Source: Tubiluchus corallicola
Taxonomy: Eukaryota; Priapulida; Priapulimorpha; Priapulimorphida; Tubiluchidae
NCBI GenBank assembly: GCA_030141605.1
Contig: JAQGDQ010000149.1
Span: 64,001-124,000, forward strand
Reading direction: 5' to 3'
DNA: 60,000 bases
Shown here: positions 12,331 to 23,000 of the stretch, in pieces
Layout of the letters: each line of letters starts with the position of its first letter
Position numbering within the stretch: the stretch's first letter is position 1
The notes under the pieces: generated by a model
The model's input: the letters and a program-made list of their open reading frames with translations, nothing else
What the model was told of the DNA's origin: nothing
Databases searched by the model: none
Translations under genes and position numbers: made by a program

Positions 12331-13545
12331 GTCATTGTCATATGACATATAATAAGTTTGCTGTATTGGAGCTTTTCATTGCTTTGAAGCAAATAAAGAC
12401 TGATTGTGATTTATACATTTTGAAGATCGTCAGAAAGGCTAGTAAGGATGTCAAGAACACCGCCAGTAGGGCGCTTCTCTAGTAAAAGTGTTTATATATG
12501 GTTCCATGAATCTGCCCTACTAAACCTGTTTTCATAGCATACATAGTTTAACTCTATGGAAAGTAGTTTTGTATTCTTTCCCAATTAGCCGTGTAATCAC
12601 TTGCATATAATCTTCATTCTCAGAAGGTGTAATAGTTTTAATCTTATTAAATTTCAAATTTTTCCTAGCTAGCTTGGAGTGACATAACATTGCGTTATAG
12701 CACTTCACCTTCTCCTTGTCGAGGATACTCCATAGCCAAATATCTGTATATAGCCATTTTATTTATATCTTGTAGTGTTTATGTAAATTGATTTCACTCA
12801 TGCTCCTTTTGATGTAGCCATTAACTTAACATAGCCAATGGATCGTACGTGTGTTTAACCTTGTTTTTTCTGCTTAAAACGTAGCATTTAGCTGTATTTA
12901 TTCGCATCGCTATTATCGTGTAATCTTTCTTTTCCATATAATCATTGTAAATATCACTTGTTAAATGATCATAATTATAATGTAAAAATTACTATGTGCA
13001 TTTTTTTAAATTTATCGTTCTTGTTTTCTATGAACGGCATTACTACTCAGAATTTCGATATTAACAAACTTTATCCTAATCACATATTGGCACCTCGCAA
13101 AATGTGGACTTGAACTTTAAAACACCGGGGCTTTCAATCGCCCAATAATTGTTTGCCCGCCTGTAAAGAGCTAAAAGATTAAAAATTGAAAAATATTCGC
13201 AAAAAACGAAAACATAACCTGCATTCGTCAATGCAGCGTCGACAATTGATATTGTACCAAACAGAGTCAGTGTATTCAAGAATGGATTTGCAAAGTTGTT
13301 CTAGAACCAGATGGACTAACATTTTGCCAACTAAATTTTCTTCAGCCGCCTATGTGCTTTTTCTTTTGAACGCACTATATGAATATTTCTTTATATAATA
13401 GACTGGAGGGGTAGACCTAGGTGTTGGTGCGAACTAACAGTTGTTAAAACAGAGCAGTGGTTGAGGGGTGGAACAGGTTCTCGACTTAAGAACCTGACAT
13501 CAGCTTTTTCAGCATTGAAAGTAATATATTTTACTGGTCAGCCCA
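12331..13545. other. Intergenic sequence between LINE fragments
   Basis: Probably more decayed retroelement DNA, but I cannot read a motif. Frames overlap on both strands at about 13,076-13,398 without recognisable content. Confidence 0.5.
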
Positions 13546-14005
13546 TTAAAATGTCGATACAACACGCTGACACCAGTTAGATAAATAGCACTCAAACCGT
13601 TTTAATGAATTACCTAATGTACCAACTTGTTTGACTTTAAACAACAGACCCAGATGCGAAATCATATCACATTGTTTAGAGATGTCGAGGAAGACAGCCT
13701 TCACATCAAATCCCGTGTCAAGTGTTTGATAAATGTTGTGCACTATATGAAGAAGCTGAAAAATAATACCATCATTTGGTTTGAACCCAGAGTTTCCAAA
13801 CGCTAATAAAATAATTGTTCACAGTTGTTCACAATTAAATAGATGTTTATACACAATTCTTTCCAAGACCTTTGACAAACAAGAGAGAAGTGGCACGCAC
13901 AGGCCTATAATTGTTTTTCAGTTGACGATTACCTTTTCCAAAATCGAACAAACATTGGCCTTCTTCCGCATTCTAGGAAAATTGATGTTTGGACAGGAGA
14001 ATTAA
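13546..14005 (-). pseudogene. LINE reverse-transcriptase fragment (fingers/palm), minus strand
   Basis: Reads KGNRQLKNNYRPVRATSLLS then KVLERIVYKHLFN and, after breaks, QLLHIVHNIYQTLDTGFDVK and AVFLDISKQCDMISHLGLLF, ending RFECYLSNWCQRVV. The usual AFDKVWH is degraded to QCDMISH. CR1/jockey-like, inactive. Confidence 0.82.
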
Positions 14006-14229
14006 ATAACGCACAAAAAGGGTTCAAATAGAGCCGGTAGTTTTCTTTAAAACTTGATTGCTAATGGAGACGCTACCTGATACTCTTGTTGTATTTAAGC
14101 TTAATACTACGTGCTGGATTTCATTAGGAGTTGTAATAGTATTGATATTACATAACCTTTTGTTGGTTTTGTAAATCATACAGACCATTATGGCAAACTT
14201 TTCGACATTCTTATAGACCGCAAGTTGCC

Positions 14230-14830
14230 TACAAAAGTAACTAAGTTACTGTTTGTGTCGTTTACAGAGCAGGAAGGCACGCATTGCTTGGTATGGAAAA
14301 CATTCATACAAATTTAGTGTCAGTAATGGTGTTCAGCAAGGGCCATTATATACTTTCTCGTTTTTAATGTATATCTTGGCAGTCTTCTGTTAAAATTACC
14401 AAGAGTTAATCTTGTAGTTTTGTAGTTGCGAAATTTGTTGATGCGTAATCTTACTTGCTGCAGTGTAGAAAATGTTGATCATTTGCGAGCAGTATAATTA
14501 ATAATCTCCAATAACATAGTCAAAAGACAGCGCATATGTTTCTCCAAGGACAGCATTGCAATCCATCCTGTTGTTAAACTTGGTTTAATAGAGTAGCTCA
14601 CCTTGGTCATATTACTAACTGAAAACTTGATGATGCTGATGACATTAACGCAAAAAGAAATGATTTCATTTGTAGAATGAATCAGATTATATCAGATTTT
14701 CATATTATCCCGTTCAAGGTCAAAAATGCAGTCGTAATGACGTACTGATGCCATGCAGTTTTAATGGCTGTCAGCTGTGGAATTTAGGTAATGTGTCCAT
14801 ATTGAAATTAAACTCGTCACATAATATTGG
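14230..14830 (+). pseudogene. LINE reverse-transcriptase fragment, plus strand
   Basis: Reads AWYGKHSYKFSVSNGVQQG then FSFLMYILAVFC (about 14,285-14,390), the SNGVRQG...LF block. FNGCQLWN near 14,770 corresponds to the YGCQLW motif of the C-terminal part. Heavily decayed. Confidence 0.6.
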
Positions 14831-16677
14831 CATGAGACGATTTTGGAAAATTTCTTTGGAAACTTCTGTCTTGAAGGTCTAGTGCCAGTTTGGGTGATCA
14901 ACATCTGTTATTGTTATAATTGCTATGATTTGCAATTGTTTATGGCTCGGGATGTATAGGGAACACACTATTGTGATTGACCAAACAGCTGGGGTAAACA
15001 TGGAGGCGGTTTATCGAAGAAGAAGACCTCACATACAATTACATGAAGGTATACCATTACGTAATAAGAAAAGATTGTTAACATCAAATAAATAAGTATA
15101 GCATCGTAGTATTCTAACTTCATGATCTCGATCATCTTAGCATTCTGCACACAAGAGCTAGGTATTGCCTTTGCATACAGCTGCATAAAAGTTATAAAAT
15201 TGTCTTGAGTTGCAACTAAAGTTTCTCTAGTTATTAAATTACTCAAGCACTCCTCACTCAGTTCATTCTGCTAAAATAGAATCTAACACTTTTATGCGTG
15301 TCTAATAACAACACATTACAAAGTGTTCTTAACAATGGCTTCACACAGCTCAACTCACTACGTCTTAACAGCTCACTACCCAGATATTGCAACTACACAT
15401 GGTCCTCGCTCTCAGCTCTTTTCACGTGAGCACTCCGGAATTTTACTTAGTCATCTAAAGAGTGGCCTAATGCAAAATCCTAAATAATAAACATTGCATC
15501 TGCAGCATCTCTAATTCCTCCACTAGGTTTTATACAGCAATTCCCAGTAATAACTCTACTTTACATTGCCTCAGATACTGAAGTACAGATTTAAAATTAC
15601 ACATCACTATCAGTAGTCAGTTTTTTGAGCCACTTTCGAAGAAATTACACAGACTAGTATTGTACTGTAACATTATTTATTGTTCATTATCAATTTGCTC
15701 ACTACTGTAAAATTTTCTATACTGTGGTGTGTAATTGCAGCCAAAGACCTACATCCGGAAAAGAAGACTGAAGCTGATTTTGCACTATATTTCTTGGCGG
15801 ATCAATATCCGTTCATGTTACCTTAGTGGATTTTCTTCTGTCTCATGTTTTATGCGAAATGATAAAATTTTAGTCTTTGTTTAAGTACCAATATTTTCTC
15901 TCAATCTCGAAAAATTCACAGGTAAATACTCAATGCAGTATTCAGCTTGGATATAAAGTGAATTTCACAATTTTAAGAAATTTTATTTTCTGGGACTCGG
16001 ATTGCAAATCTGTTGATAGAATACATCTAGTCTAGGGATCATTTAGGTCGAAGTTTATCATTAATGCTGCAACGCATTTGCGCTTGAACATGTAAGCACC
16101 GAACAGGGGCTTCTGTGTTAACAAGTCGTGGTCGCTATTAACTTTTAATAAGTGCTTTTGGCGTAATAAGAAACCTCAAGGTCTAACCAGAAAATAGTAC
16201 GGCAAGTAACCTAACTTATCTGTAATCCATAAAGAGGTGGAAGGTAACAAACATTTTGTGTGTACGATCCATATCTATAGCAACTGTGTTGTAATGGACC
16301 TTCTGTTTTTGCATAAACACTGCTAGGAAATGTATATTTATTTTTAATAGGGAATATTGACCATTTGTTATGAACTTGCTTGGTAAATTATATAAATAAA
16401 ATTTGCTAGAGTTTATTTGTGAATGTTGCCCTATTTTGGGATTGTTTGCCAAGTGCTTATTAAACAGCCAATGCATAGTGCTTGTTTCTGTGATTACTTC
16501 TGTTACTTGTTGGCAATATGATGCACACATCTACATTTCTGAAAGAGAAATAGTGTGATCATTTGATGAACTTCCGTGTTTTCGTCTCTCTCTCTCTCTC
16601 TGGCACACACGCTTTCTCGTTCTCTCTCTCCCTACCTCTCTGTCTTGTCTGAAAAAATTCTCAGAAGTACCACAGTA
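14831..16677. other. Intergenic sequence without recognised gene
   Basis: Minus-strand frames 14968-15246 (92 codons) and 16216-16530 (104 codons) lack any motif I know. A (CT)n tract runs over about 16,585-16,635. Confidence 0.5.
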
Positions 16678-16775
16678 CAGTAAGTCCTTGCTTAATTACA
16701 TTAATGCGTTCCAGCAAAACGCATCCTTAAGTGAAACGTCGTTATGCAAAACAATGCCTTTCATAGAAAACAGTG
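16678..16775 (+). mobile_element. Tigger/mariner-like transposon end (fragment)
   Basis: TA followed by CAGTAAGTCCTTGCTTAATT, then GCGTTCC and AAGTGAAACGTCGTTATGC, the layout of Tigger-type terminal repeats. No matching right end was found within the next 1 kb. Confidence 0.45.
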
Positions 16776-17407
16776 TAAAAGCATTCAGTTGCATGCCACA
16801 CCCAAACATCAGTAATACCTAGTCTGCTTAGAATGCTCACTAAGCCCCGTAGGGCAAAATTCAATAATACCTAGCTATGTAAGCTCTCGGTTGCCTAGGC
16901 CTGTCATGGACTAAGTATCACCTGGTTAATATATGCCTACAAAGGTTCTACAGCATAAAACCAATCTGATTCTTTACATCTATGCTGTGGCTCTTAAAAA
17001 TCTGTAAGTTGTTATCTGCAATTTTAGAAGGTTGTAAGAGGTACACTGAAGTGCTATTACTGACATTGCGTTTTTTCTAGATGTGGAAATTCCTTGGGGT
17101 AAACAAACCTGTGAAGTTTATCTAAGTTAACTTTTTTTTGGTGACAAATAAAATTCAAATTCGACACTTATGTTATAAAAAATGAATCTGAAAATCCCAT
17201 AATGGAACTTTTATTTTGGAATTTTGTTGTTGCCACTACATTTTTAAAGTAAATTGCATTCAATTTTGCATCATAGAGGGTATTTATTATAAACAAACAG
17301 AATGAATTGCACAAAACTCTAAAGGTAAATGACTGTTTATATTATATCATAGGTAAAGTGCATGTTCAGCTTTCTAATTTTTCAAACTTACTATTTAGAT
17401 TGAATTT

Positions 17408-17445
17408 AAATTTCTCATATCCAATTCAATGGATATGAGAAATTT
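17408..17445. repeat. Perfect 15-bp inverted repeat (hairpin) with 8-base loop
   Basis: AAATTTCTCATATCC, loop AATTCAAT, then GGATATGAGAAATTT. It could form a cruciform or an RNA hairpin, but there is no gene context. Confidence 0.9.
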
Positions 17446-17775
17446 AAGTTCATAGCCAATGCAAGGAGAAAGGCTGTTTATATCTGGAGCCATTTTTGGT
17501 AAAGTTTACTCAGTTTATACAGGGTTGCACATGACAAAATTCAAAATTGGTTAAAATCCAAGATTTCCTGTAAAGATCATTTGGCCATAGATTGGAACTC
17601 TTCTAAGTGTGCTCATGAGAAAGAGTTTTTCCATATATAAGTTATTTGGATTGTGGAATTTTCCTTTGTTTAACTTCTTGTAATACTGACCTTTCACATT
17701 TTTCTCAAGTCCAAGAAGACTGTTAAGGTAACTGGTAGATATTTTAATAGCTATGTACATCACCTATGAGTCATC

Positions 17776-18045
17776 TTTTGTCTGTTTCGTCTTATGGTTG
17801 GATGTGTTTAATGAAATTTTGCATGAATGATACTACTAGGGCTGCTGGGAGAACACAGGGTCAATTTATGTCATCAGTGTCTTGCACCCAGTATGGCACC
17901 TAAAATAATATTTTATAAGCCCAATTTGCCTGTTTGCTTTTTATGGACAGTCAGACGACTGCGTGGATTTTAATGAGATTTTGCATGCATAATACTAGAG
18001 CCTGGGACGGGTGTAGAAGAGTCAATTTTTAGGGTATATTATATA
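17776..18045 (+). repeat. Diverged tandem duplication, period about 160 bp
   Basis: Two blocks share TTTGTCTGTTT or TTTGCCTGTTT, then TTTTGCATGAATGATACTA or TTTTGCATGCATAATACTA and a GGGTCAATTTA-like end (GAGTCAATTTTTA). An old duplication or a repeat family; (TA)n follows at 18,106-18,120. Confidence 0.6.
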
Positions 18046-18595
18046 TATATGCCTAAATGCCTGATTTTCAATGCTTTTAAACCCCTTTAAACCACAAAAA
18101 AACCTATATATATATATATAAAGGGGTACCTAGTTAGAGTATTGTATCTGTATCTAAATAATGACTATTATGTGTATGGGACTAAAAATGTAAATGGTCG
18201 ATAAAATTAAACATATATTTATTGTATTAGTACTTCCAACAAAATCAGTATTTAGGCATTAAAAAACCTGCTGTAAAGCAAAGGTTAATCAACACAAATA
18301 TATGATCAAAATGTTTGATCAATATAACATGAGTCTTGAAAAACACATACATAGATTAACATGGGACCCATTGTTCCCATCCGTTAAGATGGCCCTGTTT
18401 AATGCATTATAAAATTACAAGGCAAATGAATCACTTTGAAGCCTAACCTAACTTTGAACTTAAAAGACAATAAAAGAGGTTACTGGAGTAGGTTTCAGAA
18501 AAGTAACAATTGTATTACTTCATAACAATTTTATGCATATATCATACTCGTGTTGACATGATTTTTTTGTTTTCATTTTAAATTTCTGCGACACT

Positions 18596-18640
18596 ATTCG
18601 GACCGCGCCATTACGTGACGCCATATGCGCACAATATAAA
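18596..18640 (+). promoter_or_regulatory. Candidate promoter-like CpG patch upstream of TRIP12
   Basis: A short CpG-rich segment in AT-rich DNA: GGACCGCGCCATTACGTGAC followed by GCCATATGCGC, with CRE/E-box-like ACGTGACG and a TATAAA 10 bases on. It lies about 1.3 kb before the TRIP12 coding start, on the correct side. Purely positional and motif evidence. Confidence 0.25.
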
Positions 18641-18740
18641 TCAGGGGAAGAAAAGAAAATTTATATATGCACAATATAAATCAGGGGAAGAAAAGAAAAT
18701 TTATATATGCACAATATAAATCAGGGGAAGAAAAGAAAAT
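18621..18740 (+). repeat. Three-copy 40-bp tandem repeat
   Basis: Units start at 18621, 18661 and 18701. Each contains GCACAATATAAATCAGGGGA and AAGAAAAGAAAA; copies 2 and 3 are identical apart from the last bases, so the expansion is recent. It carries ATATAAA three times. Confidence 0.95.
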
Positions 18741-18745
18741 GTTAA

Positions 18746-19912
18746 ACTATGTCTCAAAAACTTTCCATGCAAAATTATATTACTTAGCATTTCGCTTACC
18801 TGTTTGAAAGACTTATGTAACTAGAAAAGGAAATATTAATTATTTAAAATGCTTTTGGGCAATTGGTAAAATGTCACTGACTCACCCTCCAGGGTGCACC
18901 GCTCACTAATCAAAAACATGTTTTTAATCTTTTTGACAGTATATAGTAATTCAATATTTTACTTAGTTAGTGACGTGTGCACTACAAATGGGTTCAATAT
19001 TTTTCAAACTTTACACAATGTTATCTGAACTTTTTGAAATGGCTACATCTAACTGCCATCACGGGAGTTTACATTTACATGTTTTATACAGCGTTACTGT
19101 CAGTTCCCACAAGTCCAGTATGCACAAACGCAGTGTGTAAGTGGTGTAAAATTTCAAGACGAATTTTTTAAGCTTCATGTAAGTGGAGGGTTTTCTTGTG
19201 CTTTAACCTAGCTAATTAAATAATTTATTTATATGAAGCAAAACGAATTTATATTTAGAGATGTATTATTCATTTTCAAATGTTGCCAATTTGCAAAAGT
19301 GTTCAAAACACTACACTGACGTATAGAAATTTATTTAAAATTAAATTAATAAAGCAGCTGATCAGTTTTAATTAAGATTCGGAAAAAGTCGTTGAAGTAA
19401 ATGGATAACATGTAGCAATAAAAAGTTTATGAGCAAAATTAATATCGTCCTTCTGCTTTACCAGTTTCACTAATGGTCAGGTTTTTAGTCTCTTGATTTA
19501 ATGTATTCAACATGAATTTCATTCAATGTTAAGAGCTAAAATTTCCTTATTGATATGTTAATGTGGTAGACTTTGTGAGCTTGATAACATATTTTTGAAT
19601 GTTATTGCATGAACTTGCAAGTCTATTCTTTAGTTCCAGCACAAAATTACAAAATTGAAAACTGAGACACTTATTTTATGTGAGCATTTTGTGTGACAGA
19701 ACTATATGTGGCTCTTAAAAATTTGCTTAGAAACCTTTTATTCTAATAGGAAACTATACCTTGAACTTGCAGCCCTGTGGCCTGTAAGTTTTTTTTTTCA
19801 CGTTATGGGTTATCAATGTCTTTCGATGTAGTGCAAACATGTTATAAAGAACCTGGTAAGTTATATTTGAAGATTGCATAATTTTTACATGCAAATTTTT
19901 ATTGTGTTTCAG
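18746..19912 (+). other. Sequence just upstream of TRIP12 coding exon 1
   Basis: AT-rich. It probably includes the end of a 5' intron, since a polypyrimidine tract and acceptor lead into the start exon. No untranslated exon could be placed. Confidence 0.5.
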
Positions 19913-19918
19913 CGTGGC

Positions 19919-19960
19919 ATGCCTCAGAGAAAGAGCCGTGTCTATGGCCGACCAACCTAG
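19919..19960 (+). promoter_or_regulatory. Upstream ORF (13 codons) overlapping the TRIP12 start codon
   Basis: If the 5'UTR enters through the acceptor ending at 19912, the first ATG in the exon is at 19919, out of frame with TRIP12. It reads 13 codons and stops at TAG 19958-19960, beyond the main ATG at 19944. Its -3 base is G, whereas the TRIP12 ATG has T at -3 and G at +4. This could lower TRIP12 translation through leaky scanning; the effect is inferred. Confidence 0.55.
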
Positions 19961-20029
19961 ATACCATCCAGGGGGGTCATTACGACGGCACACACGTCAT
20001 TCTTCTGGAAAAAGTTCTGAAAGTAATAG
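19944..20029 (+). CDS. TRIP12: TRIP12 coding exon 1 (residues 1-28)
   Basis: Starts at ATG 19944 and reads [15 protein letters not shown], the conserved TRIP12 N-terminus (PGGSLRR). A strong acceptor (TTTCAG at 19907-19912) precedes the ATG, so the exon probably carries 31 nt of 5'UTR and an untranslated exon lies further upstream. Donor is AG|GTAAGC; it ends in phase 2. Confidence 0.9.
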
Positions 20030-23000
20030 GTAAGCATTTGTATCATATAGCAACAGGTTTAGTATGCAGATAAACTGCTCTGTGAAAGGAAAAATAACAA
20101 GGATCCTAGAGAATACAGCATGATGTTTTACAATGCTTTTGATATATAGCTACATATAGTCCTCAAAGTGTGTGTGTGTATGTGCTTGAGTAACAATTTT
20201 AGCCAAGTAAGTACTTTTTTATGAGTAATCCATGGCAGTTTATTAAAAACATTTGTGATGGTGGTTTATATGCATTATGAGTTACCTATCATTTTCATTT
20301 TTAAGTTAAATATGAACTAGATGGTTGATAATGCTGGGTACTCTTATTTCACTGAAAGATTTTTCAAGCAGACATTTTGTGTTCGTGTATTTGGCAAGGT
20401 AAGGTTATGATCCGAAGCAGGTTTCTACAGTAAAGAATTTCTACTGTCTTTAAAAAATGAGGATTAAAAATACAACCTGGATAGTAAAGTAAAACAAAGC
20501 CTGTCAGAATTTGGCATAAGAAAGCTTTTTGAAGACAAAAAAGGGAGGAATTTGCATAAGAAAACCAGCAAACTGGCATTTGGCTTGTCACCTGTCCCAT
20601 TTGCAAAATCTGGAAACATTACAGACTGCATCATTATCATAGCTGATTCTAACTTTGTGCTTTCTGTTCTCAGAGTTTTTCTCGGATCATTGCTTTGTTG
20701 AGTCAATAATAGATATTCAAAAACCAAAATTAACAAGCAAGAAAAGTAAGTTCAGGTGGCTGCAAAATATCAATTATACTGACTTGGCAATGGATTTACA
20801 CAACCCTGTCACTGCTATACAAGAGCAAACTGATGTACAATCAGCATCGGATAATTTGAAAAGCAGGTCTAAAGTTACTCTTCATTAAAAAGAAGACAGT
20901 TACTATGCGGAGCTTCCTTGGTTCAACGAAACAGCATTATGGCTGAAAAGACAAAAAAGACTCACCGAGAGAAAGTGGAAAAAGGATAATATGTGACAAA
21001 ATTGGAATTTATGTAATTAATCAAGAAAGAACTGTTATGCTTATTTTTGAGAAAAGAATTTTATATCAATGAAACAGTTCCAGGGTGTAATGGAGATTCA
21101 CAAAAGGTCTTTGCTGCTATTAGAAACAGTTTCAACACAGGAAAACACTAATTTTACCTGATGCTCTATCCGTCTCTGATAAAAGCTTGCCAATGACTTT
21201 GCAGAATATTTTTATCAAAAAAATTAAAAACATCAGACCTTCTCTTAATAATATCAGATTGTTTAACCCAGTATCAAACATTAATTACATGTTATCAAAG
21301 TAAAGAAGGTGACTAAAGAATAAGTGCGAAAAGTGTTTAGGTCAGCTAAACCATCCATGTGTCGGTTGTATGTCTCGCCAACAAGCTTGCTAAAAACTTT
21401 TTGGGTGAATAGGTGCTGTTCATTATATGGCTAGCAAATTCTTCATTTTCTTGATAAATGGTAATATGCAATACTGAATTCACTAATTAAAAAAGTAAAC
21501 TCGGGTAGTGAATGAGTAGTACAACGACAGTTTCAAACAATCATTCAAGCCCATAGTCTTTTACCAGCTTATTAGAGCAGCTGTCTACTTTTAATGAGAC
21601 TAATGGATGACATCTAGTATGTTATGGAATAGGGAAAAGTCACATGTATGGTTACTTTGGATTTGACAGCCACATTTGCCACAATGAACTTGAAATCTTA
21701 TGCAATGTACTTCAATGAGGTTTGGCTTTTCAAGCACTTTGCTAGAATGGACAAAAGAATATCTACAGAACAGGTCTTTTCAAATTCAAAGTAATTATAA
21801 TTGTTTTGTCTTATCCAGCAGTCATCTATTAAGTACATCAAGGAAGTATCTTGAGTCTTTACTTTTAAATGTTACACAGCTACAGTTGATGAGTACAATC
21901 TAGAATGTCAACAGACTTATATGGCTATGAGGATGATCAAGCCCTTGCCGACAGTTTTATGCTGGGCTGCGTTAACTCAAAGCTTTGTGCAGCAAACACC
22001 TTGGGACGTAATGTCACCACAGTCAAAGAGCAGATGGACCCGAATCATCTTATGTTTAATTACATCTTGCATTTTAACGTGCATCTAATTACAAAATTGA
22101 AAGGGTATTTAACTATGAATTCAATGCAATGTATCAGGTATGCGCTCGTTTTCACAAAATCTAATTATGCAAATTCATTGATTTGTTGGACTCCCATAGT
22201 GCATCTTGAAGCCAATGCAAAGTGTGCAAAATTGGGCTGGCTGCCAAAATTGCGAAAATGTTACAAAATATGATAGTGCAACAAAGGCTTTGCATAGTGT
22301 TCATTGGCTACCAACCAGATGCCGGTGCACTTTTAAAATAACAGTTCTAGTAAATAAGTAAGTAAAGGTCTTTTCTTCTCAGAAAAATTTGGGAGGTTCC
22401 TTGGCTGCTTTAAGATAGTATAAATTGAAGGAATATTTAGAACAAGCCGATTTACGATATTTCTAGTTTAAAATATGTCTATGTATAAACTTACAATACA
22501 TCAATAAAATCTTTGAGATAAATCTTTAGGCGCTTAAAAGTGTATAAAAGAGAGGAAATGTTTGTACTAAATAAATCTGAACTGGCAATAAAACCCAATA
22601 GAGAATAGTAAAGAAAAATATAAATGATAAATTTCATTAAAAATACATTTATTTATAAGAGTATTAGCTTTTCTTTTCAATTTAGCTCTAACAAACATGC
22701 ATTTTTGTGTCTAGGGTGTTCTGTTTTCCCTTTTTGTGGCAGGAGATTGTGAAGTAGATGGGTCGACTCGCTTACTAGTGAATAATTTTGCATGTTTTTT
22801 TCAATGATAATGCTTTTGGTCCTGCATCTGAGTATTCCACTTCCCCTTTCACCCTATTCCATATATTTTCTATCAATTTGAATTCATCTGCCATCAAACA
22901 ATTCTGCATTTAGAGGTATATAATAGTTATGCCTCTACTAATGATTGAAAAAGCATGTTTAGTTCTACAATGTAGTGCATTTTCTTCACTTTAAACAATT

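Noticed and set aside
14968-15246. A 92-codon minus-strand frame with a hydrophobic stretch (ILIYLMLTIFSYYVMVYLHV).
   Set aside because: The hydrophobicity is what T-rich DNA produces; no homology is recognised.
16216-16530. A 104-codon minus-strand frame starting MCASYCQQVTEV.
   Set aside because: No recognisable domain, no splice or promoter context, and AT-rich composition consistent with chance.
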